64,000 nucleotides of DNA from Clostridiaceae bacterium OM02-2AC (GTDB taxonomy: Bacteria; Bacillota_I; Bacilli_A; Erysipelotrichales; Erysipelotrichaceae): the NCBI GenBank assembly GCA_003481775.1, contig QULU01000006.1, forward strand, positions 1-64,000, read 5' to 3'. Shown in pieces: positions 33,203-45,119 of the stretch. The translations under genes and the position numbers were made by a program. Every line of letters begins with the position of its first letter. Positions within the stretch are counted from its first letter, which is position 1. Under the pieces are notes generated by a model. The model was not told where the DNA came from and ran no database searches. It worked only from the letters and a program-made list of their open reading frames with translations.

Positions 33203-34042
33203 ATGAAAATTATAAAACGAGTTTTGAATAATAATGCTGTATGTGTATTGGATGAAAACGGAAATGAAGTAATATTAAAAGGGAAAGGGATTGCATATCG
33301 TAAATCAGCTGGAGATTATGTAGAGGATAACAAAATTGAACAGCGCTTTGTATTAGAAAACCAGGAAATACAAAGAAGATATAATGAAATATTGAGGGTG
33401 ATTCCGACTGACTTTATCGAAACAAGCGAGTGCATTATTGATATGCTGAAAAAAGAACTTTCACACTCTATGAATGATATTATTTATATCACATTAACGG
33501 ATCATTTATCGAATCTTGCAGAAAGATTAAGTATTGGAATTGGTTTTGACAATTTGGTTTTGTGGGATGTAAAACGTTTATATCCTGAAGAATATCAGGC
33601 TGCTTTAAAAGCCGTGGATATTATAAAGAGTAAATTGGATCTGCATATACAGGAGGAAGAAGCAAGTTTTATTACATTACATATTGTAAATGCAGAAATG
33701 AATATGGAAATCCATGATATCTATCAAGTGACAGATTTGATTTTTGAAATATATGAGATGCTTGCAAGGCGCTTTCATCTTCCGGAGACCTTACAGGATA
33801 ATCTGTTATATCACCGTTTCATTCTTCATCTGCGTTATTTTCTAGAACGCTGCTTTCAAAAACAAATGAAAGAGGAGCAACCCGGAAATAATGACATTCT
33901 TGAGGTGATGAAACAAAAGTATCAGAAACAATATACATGTGTAGAAGATGTTCTAAGGCTTATCAGAACTCGCTATATTTGCGATGTCAGCAGTGATGAG
34001 AAGTTATATCTTCTAATACATATAGTAAAACTGACTTCATAG
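33203..34042 (+). CDS. BglG-family transcription antiterminator (module C)
   Basis: A 279-residue CAT-PRD1-PRD2 protein (MKIIKRVLNNNAVCVLDENG at the N-terminus). The histidines are conserved (LTDHLSNLAERL; ITLHIVNA; ILHLRYFLERC; LIHIVKL). It starts 5 bases after EIIA. Its likely targets are RAT C1 and the element at 34081, which share an AGACC end. Confidence 0.92.
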   Translation: MKIIKRVLNNNAVCVLDENGNEVILKGKGIAYRKSAGDYVEDNKIEQRFVLENQEIQRRYNEILRVIPTDFIETSECIIDMLKKELSHSMNDIIYITLTDHLSNLAERLSIGIGFDNLVLWDVKRLYPEEYQAALKAVDIIKSKLDLHIQEEEASFITLHIVNAEMNMEIHDIYQVTDLIFEIYEMLARRFHLPETLQDNLLYHRFILHLRYFLERCFQKQMKEEQPGNNDILEVMKQKYQKQYTCVEDVLRLIRTRYICDVSSDEKLYLLIHIVKLTS

Positions 34043-34080
34043 GAAAGGCAGTATGAAAAGAGGTGAGTTATAAACGTATT

Positions 34081-34142
34081 GGATGGTGACAGTCCGGCTG
34101 GCCAGACCTCTTATGGATAGTGAAAAATTCTGAAGGAGGACT
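34081..34142 (+). promoter_or_regulatory. RAT-like element C2 with a ribosome-site-pairing arm
   Basis: GGATGGTGACAGTCCGGCTG continues with GCCAGACC (34081-34108) in RAT layout. No terminator follows. AGACCTCTT (34104-34112) can pair with AAGGAGGACT (34133-34142) through AG/CT, CCT/AGG and CTT/AAG with one mismatch and one bulge. This covers the whole Shine-Dalgarno sequence of the permease. Confidence 0.55.
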
Positions 34143-34147
34143 TTTAA

Positions 34148-36905
<2,758 letters not shown>

Positions 36906-37041
36906 CGGAAACACTATTGTGTTACATGATTCTATAGAATATTTGCTATGGAGATCAGGAGTCGATAGACGGTTATTTCATTTGATTGCTCATGCATTTG
37001 CTTTGGAAGTAACAAAAAATGAACAATTGGACATTGTATAA
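36906..37041 (+). pseudogene. Start-less short coding fragment after module C
   Basis: In the gap before the terminator a frame without a usable start reads IVLHDSIEYLLWRSGVDRRL and ends at 37041 (LEVTKNEQLDIV). The helical, amphipathic composition looks protein-like, but no family was recognised. It may be the tail of a lost gene or a chance frame. Confidence 0.25.
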
Positions 37042-37050
37042 ATCTTAATG

Positions 37051-37084
37051 CTGTGGATGAGCTCTTTTCATCCACAGTTGTTTT
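37051..37084 (+). terminator. Terminator at the end of module C
   Basis: CTGTGGATGA (37051-37060) pairs perfectly with TCATCCACAG (37068-37077), followed by TTGTTTTG. Confidence 0.8.
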
Positions 37085-37870
37085 GTGGATAGAGAGCTTA
37101 ATAGAAAAAGAAGCTAATATACTAGCCTTCAAAAATAAGTAAAAACTCATACACTTATCTTGACATGCTTGTATCGTATTGCTTAATATGACTTTTTATA
37201 TCCGCCGTGTATTATCAGTATGTTTTTTTTATCATATCAACTAATTTATTATGCTGGGTCTTCTGTCATATTTTCAGATTCTAAAGTTTCCGACATGGAA
37301 AAATAAACCACTAAAACCATACCAAATTTATTTTTGCTGTTCTTTTTGGAATCAGTTCCTATCAATGTGAAACTCTGCCTCAAGATGTGAAATATGGGTA
37401 AGTGTCAAAATCTCCTTAATAGATGAAGATTATGCTTATTAGCTAAACCATCAAAAAAGAATTGGATATTTTTTTTAGGGTATGCCTTCAGTAATTCCTG
37501 TGCTTTGAAAAAAGCCTCAAGATATGCAAAAGAATTATGGTACATGGTAAAAGTACTAAGAGTACTATTGGTTTCGATTCATACCGCTTTGAATTATTCA
37601 TACAAGTCTTCAATATAATACTTAGTATAAATATGAATAAAAGATCACATTTGAATTCTTGATAAACTGACACAGCATAGTCTGTTAAACTAGGGCTTAA
37701 TAGAATGATTTTGTATTGTTCTTGTGCTTTGTTTAATAGGTGGTTTGCTCTTTTTTTTCTTAGGCTGCGAACATTCTGTCTGGTATATGTTATGATAAAT
37801 GCAAGGTATGCATGCAGAATTCCCATAAGATATGCAGATTATAACCATCGGATTCTCAGGAGGAACGCAT
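37085..37870. other. AT-rich stretch without a supported gene
   Basis: Short frames on both strands lack ribosome sites and family features. It may hold decayed sequence. The promoter of the ATPase gene at 37871 should be at its right end, but none was clear. Confidence 0.4.
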
Positions 37871-38620
37871 ATGATCAAAAACAGATATATCACCAATGTA
37901 CGTATCGCAACACCGGTTGCTGGGGACTCCTATCTTGCAGACCTGCCGGCGGTTCGCTGTCTGAGCAGGCTGGACCGGTTGTCCTTTGATGCACCCGTTA
38001 CCTTCTTTGTAGGAGAAAACGGTACCGGTAAATCCACTCTTTTGGAAGCAATCGCTGTTTCCTACGGCTTTAACCCGGAAGGAGGAACCAGAAATTTCAC
38101 CTTTTCGACGCAGGATTCTCACTCTGCATTCTATGAGCATATACAGCTGGGAAGAGGCGATTATCCAAAAGACGGCTATTTCTTACGTGCTGAGAGCTTT
38201 TACAACCTCGCCTCCAACATTGATGAGCTGGACCGGTATCCGGATCGTTCCCGGCATATCATCGACAGCTATGGCGGTGTATCCTTGCACGAGCAATCCC
38301 ATGGGGAGAGCTTTCTCTCTTTGATTCACAATCGGTTTGGCGGCAACGGACTGTATCTGCTGGATGAGCCGGAAGCGGCCCTGTCTCCCTCCCGCATCCT
38401 CACACTGATTGCAGAGGTGCATAGACTGGTACAACAAAACTCTCAATTTATCATAGCCACACATTCCCCGATTCTTATGACCTATCCATATGCAAAGCTT
38501 CTGGAATTCTCAGAAGCAGGCATTCAGGAGGTTTCTTATAAGGATACCGAGCATTACCAGCTGACAAGAAGATTTCTTGAACAGCCCGAACGCTATCTTC
38601 GCTATCTGCTGGAGGAATGA
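37871..38620 (+). CDS. Stand-alone AAA/ABC-type ATPase
   Basis: A 249-residue predicted ATPase of the AAA_21/RecF-like cytoplasmic type, without transporter partners. Walker A is FVGENGTGKSTLLEAI (about 50). The signature-like region is SHGESFLSLIHNRF, and Walker B is LYLLDEPEAALSPSR. The H-loop region IIATHSPILMTYP completes the core. The start at 37871 follows AGGAGGAACGCAT. It is monocistronic, with a terminator at 38688. The role is unknown; relatives are often annotated simply as AAA family ATPase. Confidence 0.88.
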   Translation: MIKNRYITNVRIATPVAGDSYLADLPAVRCLSRLDRLSFDAPVTFFVGENGTGKSTLLEAIAVSYGFNPEGGTRNFTFSTQDSHSAFYEHIQLGRGDYPKDGYFLRAESFYNLASNIDELDRYPDRSRHIIDSYGGVSLHEQSHGESFLSLIHNRFGGNGLYLLDEPEAALSPSRILTLIAEVHRLVQQNSQFIIATHSPILMTYPYAKLLEFSEAGIQEVSYKDTEHYQLTRRFLEQPERYLRYLLEE

Positions 38621-38687
38621 ATCGAAAAAAGCGGTACAAGCTGCCTCACAAAAGCAGCTGCCTGCTCCATCTGTTCTTACAAATCGG

Positions 38688-38725
38688 CATTTTGATCGAT
38701 ATACCACGGTCAAAATGTTTTTTTT
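38688..38725 (+). terminator. Terminator of the ATPase gene
   Basis: CATTTTGA (38688-38695) pairs with TCAAAATG (38710-38717), followed by eight T residues. Confidence 0.85.
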
Positions 38726-38745
38726 ATCCCCTTTTTCATCATTTT

Positions 38746-38773
38746 CATACACAACATTTACACGCGCTTAACA
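38746..38773 (+). promoter_or_regulatory. PhoP-box-like direct repeats upstream of phnG
   Basis: CATACA (38746), TTTACA (38757) and TTAACA (38768) are spaced exactly 11 bases apart, each with N5 between. This is the TT(A/T/C)ACA-N5 pattern bound by PhoP in Bacillus. The array ends 25 bases before the predicted -10 at 38799. Confidence 0.6.
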
Positions 38774-38798
38774 AACCTCTCTTGGCTACAAGGTAAGC

Positions 38799-38804
38799 TA
38801 TATT
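38799..38804 (+). promoter_or_regulatory. Predicted -10 of the phn operon
   Basis: TATATT has no good -35 at 17 bases (CCTCTC), as expected for an activator-dependent promoter with the Pho-like repeats in its place. Confidence 0.5.
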
Positions 38805-38822
38805 CGTAACAAGGAGGAGCTT

Positions 38823-39245
38823 ATGATACGAAAAGAACGAACCCGTATTCTGGTACACTGTTCCAAAGAATTTCTCAGACAGTGGGCACAATATTTTGAA
38901 CAGCAGGAACCGTTTCATGTTATTGAGGAACCGAAAAACGCTTTGACCATGCTTCGTATGCGAGAAAGCGCACAGCATTCCCTCTTTTATCTGGGAGAGG
39001 TGCTGGTCAGTGAAACAAGAGTGGAGTGCAGGACGGTGATCGGCATCGGGCTGATTCAGGGAAATGAGCTGGAGAAATCCTATGATCTGGCTGTGATCGA
39101 TGCAGCATGCAATGCGGCACTTCCGGGGGTGGAGGAGCTGGAGAAGGCTCTTGCACAGGAGAAGCAGCGACAGGATGCTGCCTATGCGCGGCATGTGGCA
39201 GGCATATTGAAAACACGTGTGAAGTTTGAAACGATGGACGTGTAA
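38823..39245 (+). CDS. phnG: C-P lyase subunit PhnG
   Basis: A 140-residue subunit of the PhnGHIJ core that couples phosphonate to ATP-derived ribose and cleaves the C-P bond. The conserved LGEVLVSETRVECRTVIGIGLIQGN region and the C-terminal AMLD-like VIDAACNAALPG fit PhnG. AAGGAGGAGC is 5-6 bases before the ATG. It is the first gene of the operon. Confidence 0.92.
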   Translation: MIRKERTRILVHCSKEFLRQWAQYFEQQEPFHVIEEPKNALTMLRMRESAQHSLFYLGEVLVSETRVECRTVIGIGLIQGNELEKSYDLAVIDAACNAALPGVEELEKALAQEKQRQDAAYARHVAGILKTRVKFETMDV

Positions 39246-39255
39246 GGAGAACGAT

Positions 39256-39834
39256 ATGAACTTTGATATGGTATTTGATATACAGCATGCCTACCGTCAG
39301 GTAGTCCATGCCTTCGCCTATCCCGGTGAAATTGTGAGTCTGAAGCAGGAGGCGGACAAGCTGGAGGTTCCGCTGAATTGCAGCCCCGCTACCAGTGTGC
39401 TGCTGTACATGCTGCTGGATGCGGATACCAGCTTTCATGCAGTAGGAGAGGAACAGCTGACAGACAGCATCGCAAGGCTGACCTACTGTCGCAGCTGTAC
39501 GCTGGAAACAGCAGCACATGTCATCGTGACGAAAGCGCACAGGGACCAGCTGTGTGAGACCATGCGAAGGGTAAACATAGGAACACTCGAGGATCCGCAT
39601 CTGGGGGCAACGCTGCTGGTGGAATGTGATTCTTTGAAAGAGGGAGGCGAGCTTGTCTTACACGGTCCCGGCATACTGTACACACATACGATTGCTTCTT
39701 TGTTAGACGGTGACTGGGTGGAAGTCCGCTCCCTTGTGAATGAGGAATTTCCTCTGGGCTTCGATATGCTTTTGATCGATGCGGATGCAAACTGTATGGC
39801 GCTGCCAAGAACAACACAGGTGGAAAGGGGATAA
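39256..39834 (+). CDS. phnH: C-P lyase subunit PhnH
   Basis: A 192-residue PhnH, a core subunit with a PLP-transferase-like fold but no cofactor. The N-terminal DIQHAYRQVVHAFAYPGEI and the GATLLVECDSL and HGPGI segments match the family. The start at 39256 has TAAGGAG 7 bases upstream; an earlier in-frame ATG lies within phnG. phnI begins 4 bases after. Confidence 0.93.
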   Translation: MNFDMVFDIQHAYRQVVHAFAYPGEIVSLKQEADKLEVPLNCSPATSVLLYMLLDADTSFHAVGEEQLTDSIARLTYCRSCTLETAAHVIVTKAHRDQLCETMRRVNIGTLEDPHLGATLLVECDSLKEGGELVLHGPGILYTHTIASLLDGDWVEVRSLVNEEFPLGFDMLLIDADANCMALPRTTQVERG

Positions 39835-39838
39835 GACA

Positions 39839-40948
39839 ATGGCTTATGTTGCAGTAAAGGGCGGTGAGCAGGCAATCGAGGAAAGTCTGCGCCGATTAAC
39901 ATATGAACGGGTCAGGAAGGGGGCCGGTGCCAGTGCTGAGCAGATCGAACAGGGCATGCGGCTTTTGGTGGATCAGGTAATGAGTGAAGGCAGTCTGTAC
40001 GATCCCGCGCTTGCCGCACTTGCTATCAAGCAGGGAGAGGGCAGTATGGAGGAGGCGGTATTTCTGCTGCGAAGCTATCGCTCCACATTGCCGCGCAAGT
40101 ATTACTCCCATATCATCGACAGTCAGGATATGGAGGTGGAACGCAGAATCTCCGCAGCCTTTAAGGATATCCCGCAGGGACAGCTTTTGGGAACAAGCTA
40201 TGATTATGTGCACCGCCTGCTTGGTTTTGATCTTTTGCAGGAACGCGAAGAGGAGCTGAAGCAGTATGTGGAGGAGTTTCTGAGTGAGGAATGCAGTACA
40301 GAGAAAACAGACCTGCGCCTTCCCAGAGTCAGCGACTATCTGCGCAGGGAGGGACTTCTGCCAGCAGTGGAAAACGACAACCGCATTCCCAAGGATGCCA
40401 CCAAGCAAATGCTCAGCTTTCCCACACAGCGAAGCGAGCGTCTGCAGATATTGAGCAGAGGAATGACGCAGGCGGTGACCGCACTGGGCTATGCTTCCCT
40501 GCGCGGCTATGGTGTTGTGCATCCGACGGTAGGGGAGCTTCGTGTGGGGATGCTGCCGATCACTGTTCCAGATCCCATGCAGCCGGAGCATTATGAGGAT
40601 GCCTATTACATCGGAGAAATTAAGGTTACGGAGGTAGAGAGTCTGATTCCGGTTACCATGACCAATGCGAATGGGGAAAAGGAGCTGGAATTTAAGGTCG
40701 GCTATGGAATCACCATGGGGCAAAACGAAACCAAGGCAATCGCCATGAGCATTCTGGATACATGTCTGGAAAGCGAGGATAAAAGCTTTGCGGTCAACGA
40801 CGAGGAATTCGTGCTGTACCATATCGACGCAGTGGAGGCTACCGGCTTTATATCGCACCTAAAGCTTCCCCACTATGTCACATTCCAATCCAAATTGAAC
40901 AGTATGAGAAAAACAAAGAAGGAACAGGCCGATGAAAAAGAAATATAA
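39839..40948 (+). CDS. phnI: C-P lyase subunit PhnI
   Basis: A 369-residue core subunit. In the pathway PhnI (with PhnGH) replaces adenine of ATP by the phosphonate. It begins MAYVAVKGGEQAIEESLRR, as PhnI does, and has the conserved region SDYLRREGLL and RGMTQAVTALGYASLRGYG. Length is normal. It starts 4 bases after phnH and overlaps phnJ by 17 bases. Confidence 0.95.
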   Translation: MAYVAVKGGEQAIEESLRRLTYERVRKGAGASAEQIEQGMRLLVDQVMSEGSLYDPALAALAIKQGEGSMEEAVFLLRSYRSTLPRKYYSHIIDSQDMEVERRISAAFKDIPQGQLLGTSYDYVHRLLGFDLLQEREEELKQYVEEFLSEECSTEKTDLRLPRVSDYLRREGLLPAVENDNRIPKDATKQMLSFPTQRSERLQILSRGMTQAVTALGYASLRGYGVVHPTVGELRVGMLPITVPDPMQPEHYEDAYYIGEIKVTEVESLIPVTMTNANGEKELEFKVGYGITMGQNETKAIAMSILDTCLESEDKSFAVNDEEFVLYHIDAVEATGFISHLKLPHYVTFQSKLNSMRKTKKEQADEKEI

Positions 40949-41780
40949 TTTCGCCTTTTTCGATGAAGGCAGTAAGCGGGAAATCCGCAGAGCATCACTG
41001 AAAGCAATTTGTATTCCCGGCTATCAGGTGCCCTTTGCATCCAGAGAGCTGCCGATTGCCAGAGGCTGGGGAACTGGCGGTCTTCAGCTGAGTCTTTCCC
41101 TGGTCGGACCATCCGATGTCGTTAAGGTAATCGATCAGGGGAGTGATGAAAGCGTCAATGCCATCAGTATCAAAAACCTGATCAGGGCTACCACAGGAGT
41201 AGCGCTGACCACGCATACGGATGAAGCAACCCTCATTCAGTCACGCCACCGCATACCGGAGGTGCCGCTCAAAAAAGATCAGCTTCTGGTTTTGCAGGTC
41301 CCGACACCCGAACCGCTGCGGGAATATGAACCAAGTGAGCGTGTGACCAAACGGCTGCACGCCGAAAAGGAATATACCGGGGCATGGCTGCTGCTCTTTG
41401 AACAGATTATGAAATACGGACGCGTAACCATGGGGGCGGATCATCCGGTACTCGTAAACAACCGCTATGTGACGGCTCCCTCTCCCATCCCGCGTTTTGA
41501 CAATCCGAAAATGATGAAAAATGAGGCACTGATTCTTCTGGGTGCCGGACGGGAAAAGAAAATTTACGCGATTCCTCCCTATACGGAGGTCGTATCTCTG
41601 GACTTTGCGGATCATCCCTTTGAGACAGAGGATTTTCAGGGGAAATGCTGCCGGCTTTGCAAAGCGACGCATGTGTATCTGGATGAAATCATCGATGAAG
41701 CAAACGGCAGTGTCAGCTATCAGTGCAACGATACCAGCCAGTGTCTGGAGCGCCTGAATGCGAAAGGAAGGGAAGCATAA
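40932..41780 (+). CDS. phnJ: C-P lyase radical-SAM subunit PhnJ
   Basis: A 282-residue enzyme that cleaves the carbon-phosphorus bond by radical SAM chemistry. The four C-terminal cysteines are present as CRLC (C-x2-C) and YQCNDTSQC, matching the unusual PhnJ cluster and catalytic Cys arrangement. The N-terminus (YNFAFFDEGSKREIRRA) is also typical. The stop and the phnK start share a base (TAATG). Confidence 0.96.
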   Translation: MKKKYNFAFFDEGSKREIRRASLKAICIPGYQVPFASRELPIARGWGTGGLQLSLSLVGPSDVVKVIDQGSDESVNAISIKNLIRATTGVALTTHTDEATLIQSRHRIPEVPLKKDQLLVLQVPTPEPLREYEPSERVTKRLHAEKEYTGAWLLLFEQIMKYGRVTMGADHPVLVNNRYVTAPSPIPRFDNPKMMKNEALILLGAGREKKIYAIPPYTEVVSLDFADHPFETEDFQGKCCRLCKATHVYLDEIIDEANGSVSYQCNDTSQCLERLNAKGREA

Positions 41781-42622
41781 TGGACTATAACGATGTGCCG
41801 CTGATGCGCGTATCGCATCTCAATAAACGCTTTGGAGAGGGCTGTCCGCATTGCCGCAGCCATTCTGCAAAGCTGCAGGGAAACTATTGTCCGAAATGCG
41901 GAACCGTATATGCCTGCCGGGATATCAGCTTTGAGGTATATGACGGGGAAATTCTCGGTGTGGTCGGAGAAAGCGGCAGTGGCAAGTCCACGATGATGCA
42001 GTGCCTGTACTTTGATCAGGCGGTGACAGGCGGCAGCTGTACGATACGTACGTACAAAAACGGAGCTGCCAATATCTTTGCACTCACTGCCCAGCAGCAG
42101 CGCTATATTCGCAATCACGTGCTTGGTATGGTGTATCAGAACCCCTATCTCGGATTGAAAATGAATTTTTCCAGCATGGGCAACATCGCCGAAAAGCTGC
42201 TTGCGGCAGGAAACCGCAATGTAAAGGCGATGAGCGAGCGTGGAACGGAGCTGCTGAACGCCGTGAAAATACCGGTGCACCGCATGAAGGAGGAGCCGAA
42301 AAAATTCTCCGGAGGCATGCAGCAGCGTGTTCAGATCGCCAAGGCTCTCAGCAACAATCCGCCTATCCTTCTGCTGGATGAGGTCACAACAGGGCTGGAT
42401 CTATCCGTACAGGCAAATGTGCTGGACCTGATTAAAAAGATACAGCGGGAGCTGGGCGTATCGATGCTTGTGGTGTCGCACGATCTGGGCGTGATCCGCA
42501 TGCTGGCGGATCGAACGATCGTTATGCTGGATGGAAAGATTATTGAGCAGGGACTGACCGATCAGGTCATGGAGGACCCACAGCATCCCTATACGCAGCA
42601 GCTTGTATATTCACTATTATAA
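41780..42622 (+). CDS. phnK: ABC-type ATPase PhnK with zinc-ribbon insertion
   Basis: A 280-residue ATPase that docks on the C-P lyase core through PhnJ. Walker A is VVGESGSGKST (about 65), the signature FSGGMQQRVQIAKAL and Walker B LLLDEVTTGLD. An N-terminal insert has a C-x2-C-x11-C-x2-C zinc-ribbon pattern (CPHC...CPKC, about 20-38) that enterobacterial PhnK lacks. The start at 41780 overlaps the phnJ stop by one base. Confidence 0.93.
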   Translation: MDYNDVPLMRVSHLNKRFGEGCPHCRSHSAKLQGNYCPKCGTVYACRDISFEVYDGEILGVVGESGSGKSTMMQCLYFDQAVTGGSCTIRTYKNGAANIFALTAQQQRYIRNHVLGMVYQNPYLGLKMNFSSMGNIAEKLLAAGNRNVKAMSERGTELLNAVKIPVHRMKEEPKKFSGGMQQRVQIAKALSNNPPILLLDEVTTGLDLSVQANVLDLIKKIQRELGVSMLVVSHDLGVIRMLADRTIVMLDGKIIEQGLTDQVMEDPQHPYTQQLVYSLL

Positions 42623-42632
42623 GGAGAACATC

Positions 42633-43802
42633 ATGATTGCAATCATAAATGGAAACATCGTACAGGAGCATGGCGTCTTAAAGGATCACGCCCTGCTGAT
42701 TGAAAAGGAGCGTATTTCTGATATCGTTCCACAAGCTGAGCTTACCTCTATGCGCATTGAGGAGGTGTACAACGCCTATGGGGGATATATCACACCCGGC
42801 TTCATTGATATGCACTCGGATCATATCGAGGCCATGGCGGCACCGCGCCCCAGCAGCATCATGGATATGGAGCTGGCTGTATATGAATTTGAAAAGGAGT
42901 GCTGTACCCATGGCATAACCACCATGTTTCATTCCGTCAGTATCTGGGAGGGAGTCGGTGCTTCCCCCATGCGGCGTCCAACGCTTGTCAGACAGCTGGC
43001 GGATATCATAGAAAAAAGCCACACCCAGCTGCATCTGATTCATCACCGCTTCCACATGCGCTTTGAAATCGACAATCAGAAGCAGTTTGGACTGATGCTG
43101 GACTATCTGCGACAGAAACGTGTTCACCTCCTATCCTTCATGGATCATACACCGGGGCAGGGACAATACCGCAATATCGAGGTATACAAAAACTATATCC
43201 GCAATGTCAAAAGCATGAGTGAGGCGGAGGTGGAGGAAGAGGTGGCGCGCCGCATGAGCAGCGACAAGCTGACACTAGAGAATATCCGAAAGGCGGCTGC
43301 ACTTGCAAAGGCACAGGGAATCTCCATCGCCTCACATGATGATGATACGATTGAAAAGCTGGAGGTGGTACAGGATTTCGGGGCAACCATATCGGAATTT
43401 CCGATTACGCTGGAGGTAGCCAGGGAAGCAAAAAAACGCGGTATGTACACCGTTGTTGGGGCACCGAATATTCTGCTGGGCGGCAGTCATTCCGGAAATA
43501 TGAATGCGGCGGATGCTATCGCACAGGATGCTGCGGATATCTTGTGCAGTGATTATTATCCGGCGAGTCTTCTGCATGCCGTATTCCAGATGACAAAGCA
43601 GGGACAGCGTCTGGAGGACATGGTGAACAAGGTGACCATACACCCGGCACGAGCTACCGGCATCGATCAGGACTACGGTTCCATTGAAAAAGGGAAAAAA
43701 GCCGACCTGCTGATTATCCGTACCCTGCCCAATGAGCTGCCGGCGATTACCGAGGTCTTTGTGGACGGTATGTGCATCGCACAGAACCATTACCGGGTGT
43801 AG
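42633..43802 (+). CDS. phnM: RPnTP diphosphatase PhnM
   Basis: A 389-residue amidohydrolase that removes pyrophosphate from ribose-1-phosphonate 5-triphosphate before the PhnJ step. Metal-ligand motifs are [32 protein letters not shown] and [10 protein letters not shown]. The start at 42633 follows AAGGAG by 7 bases. It is normal in length. Confidence 0.95.
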   Translation: MIAIINGNIVQEHGVLKDHALLIEKERISDIVPQAELTSMRIEEVYNAYGGYITPGFIDMHSDHIEAMAAPRPSSIMDMELAVYEFEKECCTHGITTMFHSVSIWEGVGASPMRRPTLVRQLADIIEKSHTQLHLIHHRFHMRFEIDNQKQFGLMLDYLRQKRVHLLSFMDHTPGQGQYRNIEVYKNYIRNVKSMSEAEVEEEVARRMSSDKLTLENIRKAAALAKAQGISIASHDDDTIEKLEVVQDFGATISEFPITLEVAREAKKRGMYTVVGAPNILLGGSHSGNMNAADAIAQDAADILCSDYYPASLLHAVFQMTKQGQRLEDMVNKVTIHPARATGIDQDYGSIEKGKKADLLIIRTLPNELPAITEVFVDGMCIAQNHYRV

Positions 43803-43804
43803 CT

Positions 43805-44413
43805 ATGCTAAGCGAAGAAGTAACCATCGAACAGGATGTAGAGCTAAACCAGGTGAGCTTTTCTATATATAATAAAGTCGGTGCACACAGCGTCATTGAA
43901 AACAGCTCCTTTGGCAAATATTCCTATTGCGAGCCGTATGCGATGATACAAAACACGATCATTCACAGCTTTGTGGATATCGCAAGAAATGTCCGCATCG
44001 GAGCAACGCAGCATCCCATGCAGCGACCAACAACCCATCATATCACCTACCGGCGCAGGATGTACGGGGTAAAGGATACGGATGATGAAGCATTTTTCGA
44101 GCAGCGCAGAAGCACACTGACAGAAATCGGACATGATGTATGGATCGGGCATGGCGCACTGCTGGAGGCAGGTGTGAACATCGGACATGGTGCCGTAATA
44201 GGCAGCCAAGCGATTGTGACACACGATGTCCCGCCATATGCAATCGTTGCAGGGGTTCCTGCAAGGATTCTGCGCTTTCGCTTTAACCGCGAGCAGATTG
44301 CTGCCCTTTTGGATATCGCCTGGTGGAACTGGGACGATGATGTCTTTCGCCGGCGAATCGATGATTTTTCATTAGATATCGACAGCTTTATCCGCAAATA
44401 CAGGAAAGGGTGA
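43805..44413 (+). CDS. Left-handed beta-helix acyltransferase of the phosphonate cluster
   Basis: A 202-residue hexapeptide-repeat transferase of the group found within phn clusters. Repeats run from about 15 to 165 ([55 protein letters not shown]). The acetyl-CoA-type active-site His is probably in the [12 protein letters not shown] loop. It may acetylate aminoalkylphosphonates, as PhnO does in other bacteria; this is inference. It starts 2 bases after phnM. Confidence 0.85.
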   Translation: MLSEEVTIEQDVELNQVSFSIYNKVGAHSVIENSSFGKYSYCEPYAMIQNTIIHSFVDIARNVRIGATQHPMQRPTTHHITYRRRMYGVKDTDDEAFFEQRRSTLTEIGHDVWIGHGALLEAGVNIGHGAVIGSQAIVTHDVPPYAIVAGVPARILRFRFNREQIAALLDIAWWNWDDDVFRRRIDDFSLDIDSFIRKYRKG

Positions 44414-44417
44414 ATTT

Positions 44418-45119
44418 ATGTTGAAACAGGACTTACTGGTCATTGAGGATTTGGAGAAAAGCTTTACCATGCACGTCAGCAAGCGTGAAATACATGCCTG
44501 CAAGGGAATCAGCCTAAAGCTGGCGAAAGGGGAATTCATCGGCATTACGGGAAAGAGCGGGAGTGGGAAATCAACGATTCTAAAGGGCATCTATCGAACG
44601 AATCTGCCGCAGAAGGGAAGAATACTCTACGACAGTGAAAAATTTGGTCTGATAGACCTCTGTCAGTCGAGTGAGCGACAAATGATTTATCTACGCAAGC
44701 AGGAAATCGGCTATGTTTCCCAGTTTCTGCGCATTATGCCGCGTACGACAGCACGGCAGATCATTGAACATGCGGTTTTGGAAATGGGAGCGGATGAGGA
44801 GACGGCCCGTCACAGGGCGAAGGACATGCTGGAGCATTTCGAGCTGGAGCCGGCACTTTGGGACATGTATCCCAATACCTTTTCCGGAGGGGAAAAGCTG
44901 CGCCTGAACATCGCTGCCGCCATGGTAAAGAAGCCGCGTCTGCTGCTTTTGGATGAGCCGACAGCCAGTCTGGATAATTCCAGCAAGCAAAAGGTCCGCG
45001 ATCTGATTGAACAGCTGAAGCAGGAGGGAACGACCATGCTCGGCATCTTTCATGATCTGGAATTCATGGAGGGATTGTGCGATCGGGAGTACAATATGCA
45101 GAAGGGGATGATGGCATGA
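44418..45119 (+). CDS. phnL: ABC-type ATPase PhnL
   Basis: A 233-residue C-P lyase-associated ATPase. Walker A is GITGKSGSGKSTILKGIY, the signature FSGGEKLRLNIAAAM and Walker B LLLLDEPTASLD. The PhnL-like Q-loop context is VSQFLRIMPRTTARQIIEHAV. It has no membrane partner. The stop overlaps the next start by 4 bases. Confidence 0.93.
   Translation: MLKQDLLVIEDLEKSFTMHVSKREIHACKGISLKLAKGEFIGITGKSGSGKSTILKGIYRTNLPQKGRILYDSEKFGLIDLCQSSERQMIYLRKQEIGYVSQFLRIMPRTTARQIIEHAVLEMGADEETARHRAKDMLEHFELEPALWDMYPNTFSGGEKLRLNIAAAMVKKPRLLLLDEPTASLDNSSKQKVRDLIEQLKQEGTTMLGIFHDLEFMEGLCDREYNMQKGMMA

Noticed and set aside
37488..37826. 112-codon minus-strand frame in the gap after module C
   Set aside because: No ribosome site, AT-driven hydrophobic composition and no recognisable family.
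39896..40858. 320-codon antisense frame opposite phnI
   Set aside because: It is a shadow of phnI, with no family features and no ribosome site.
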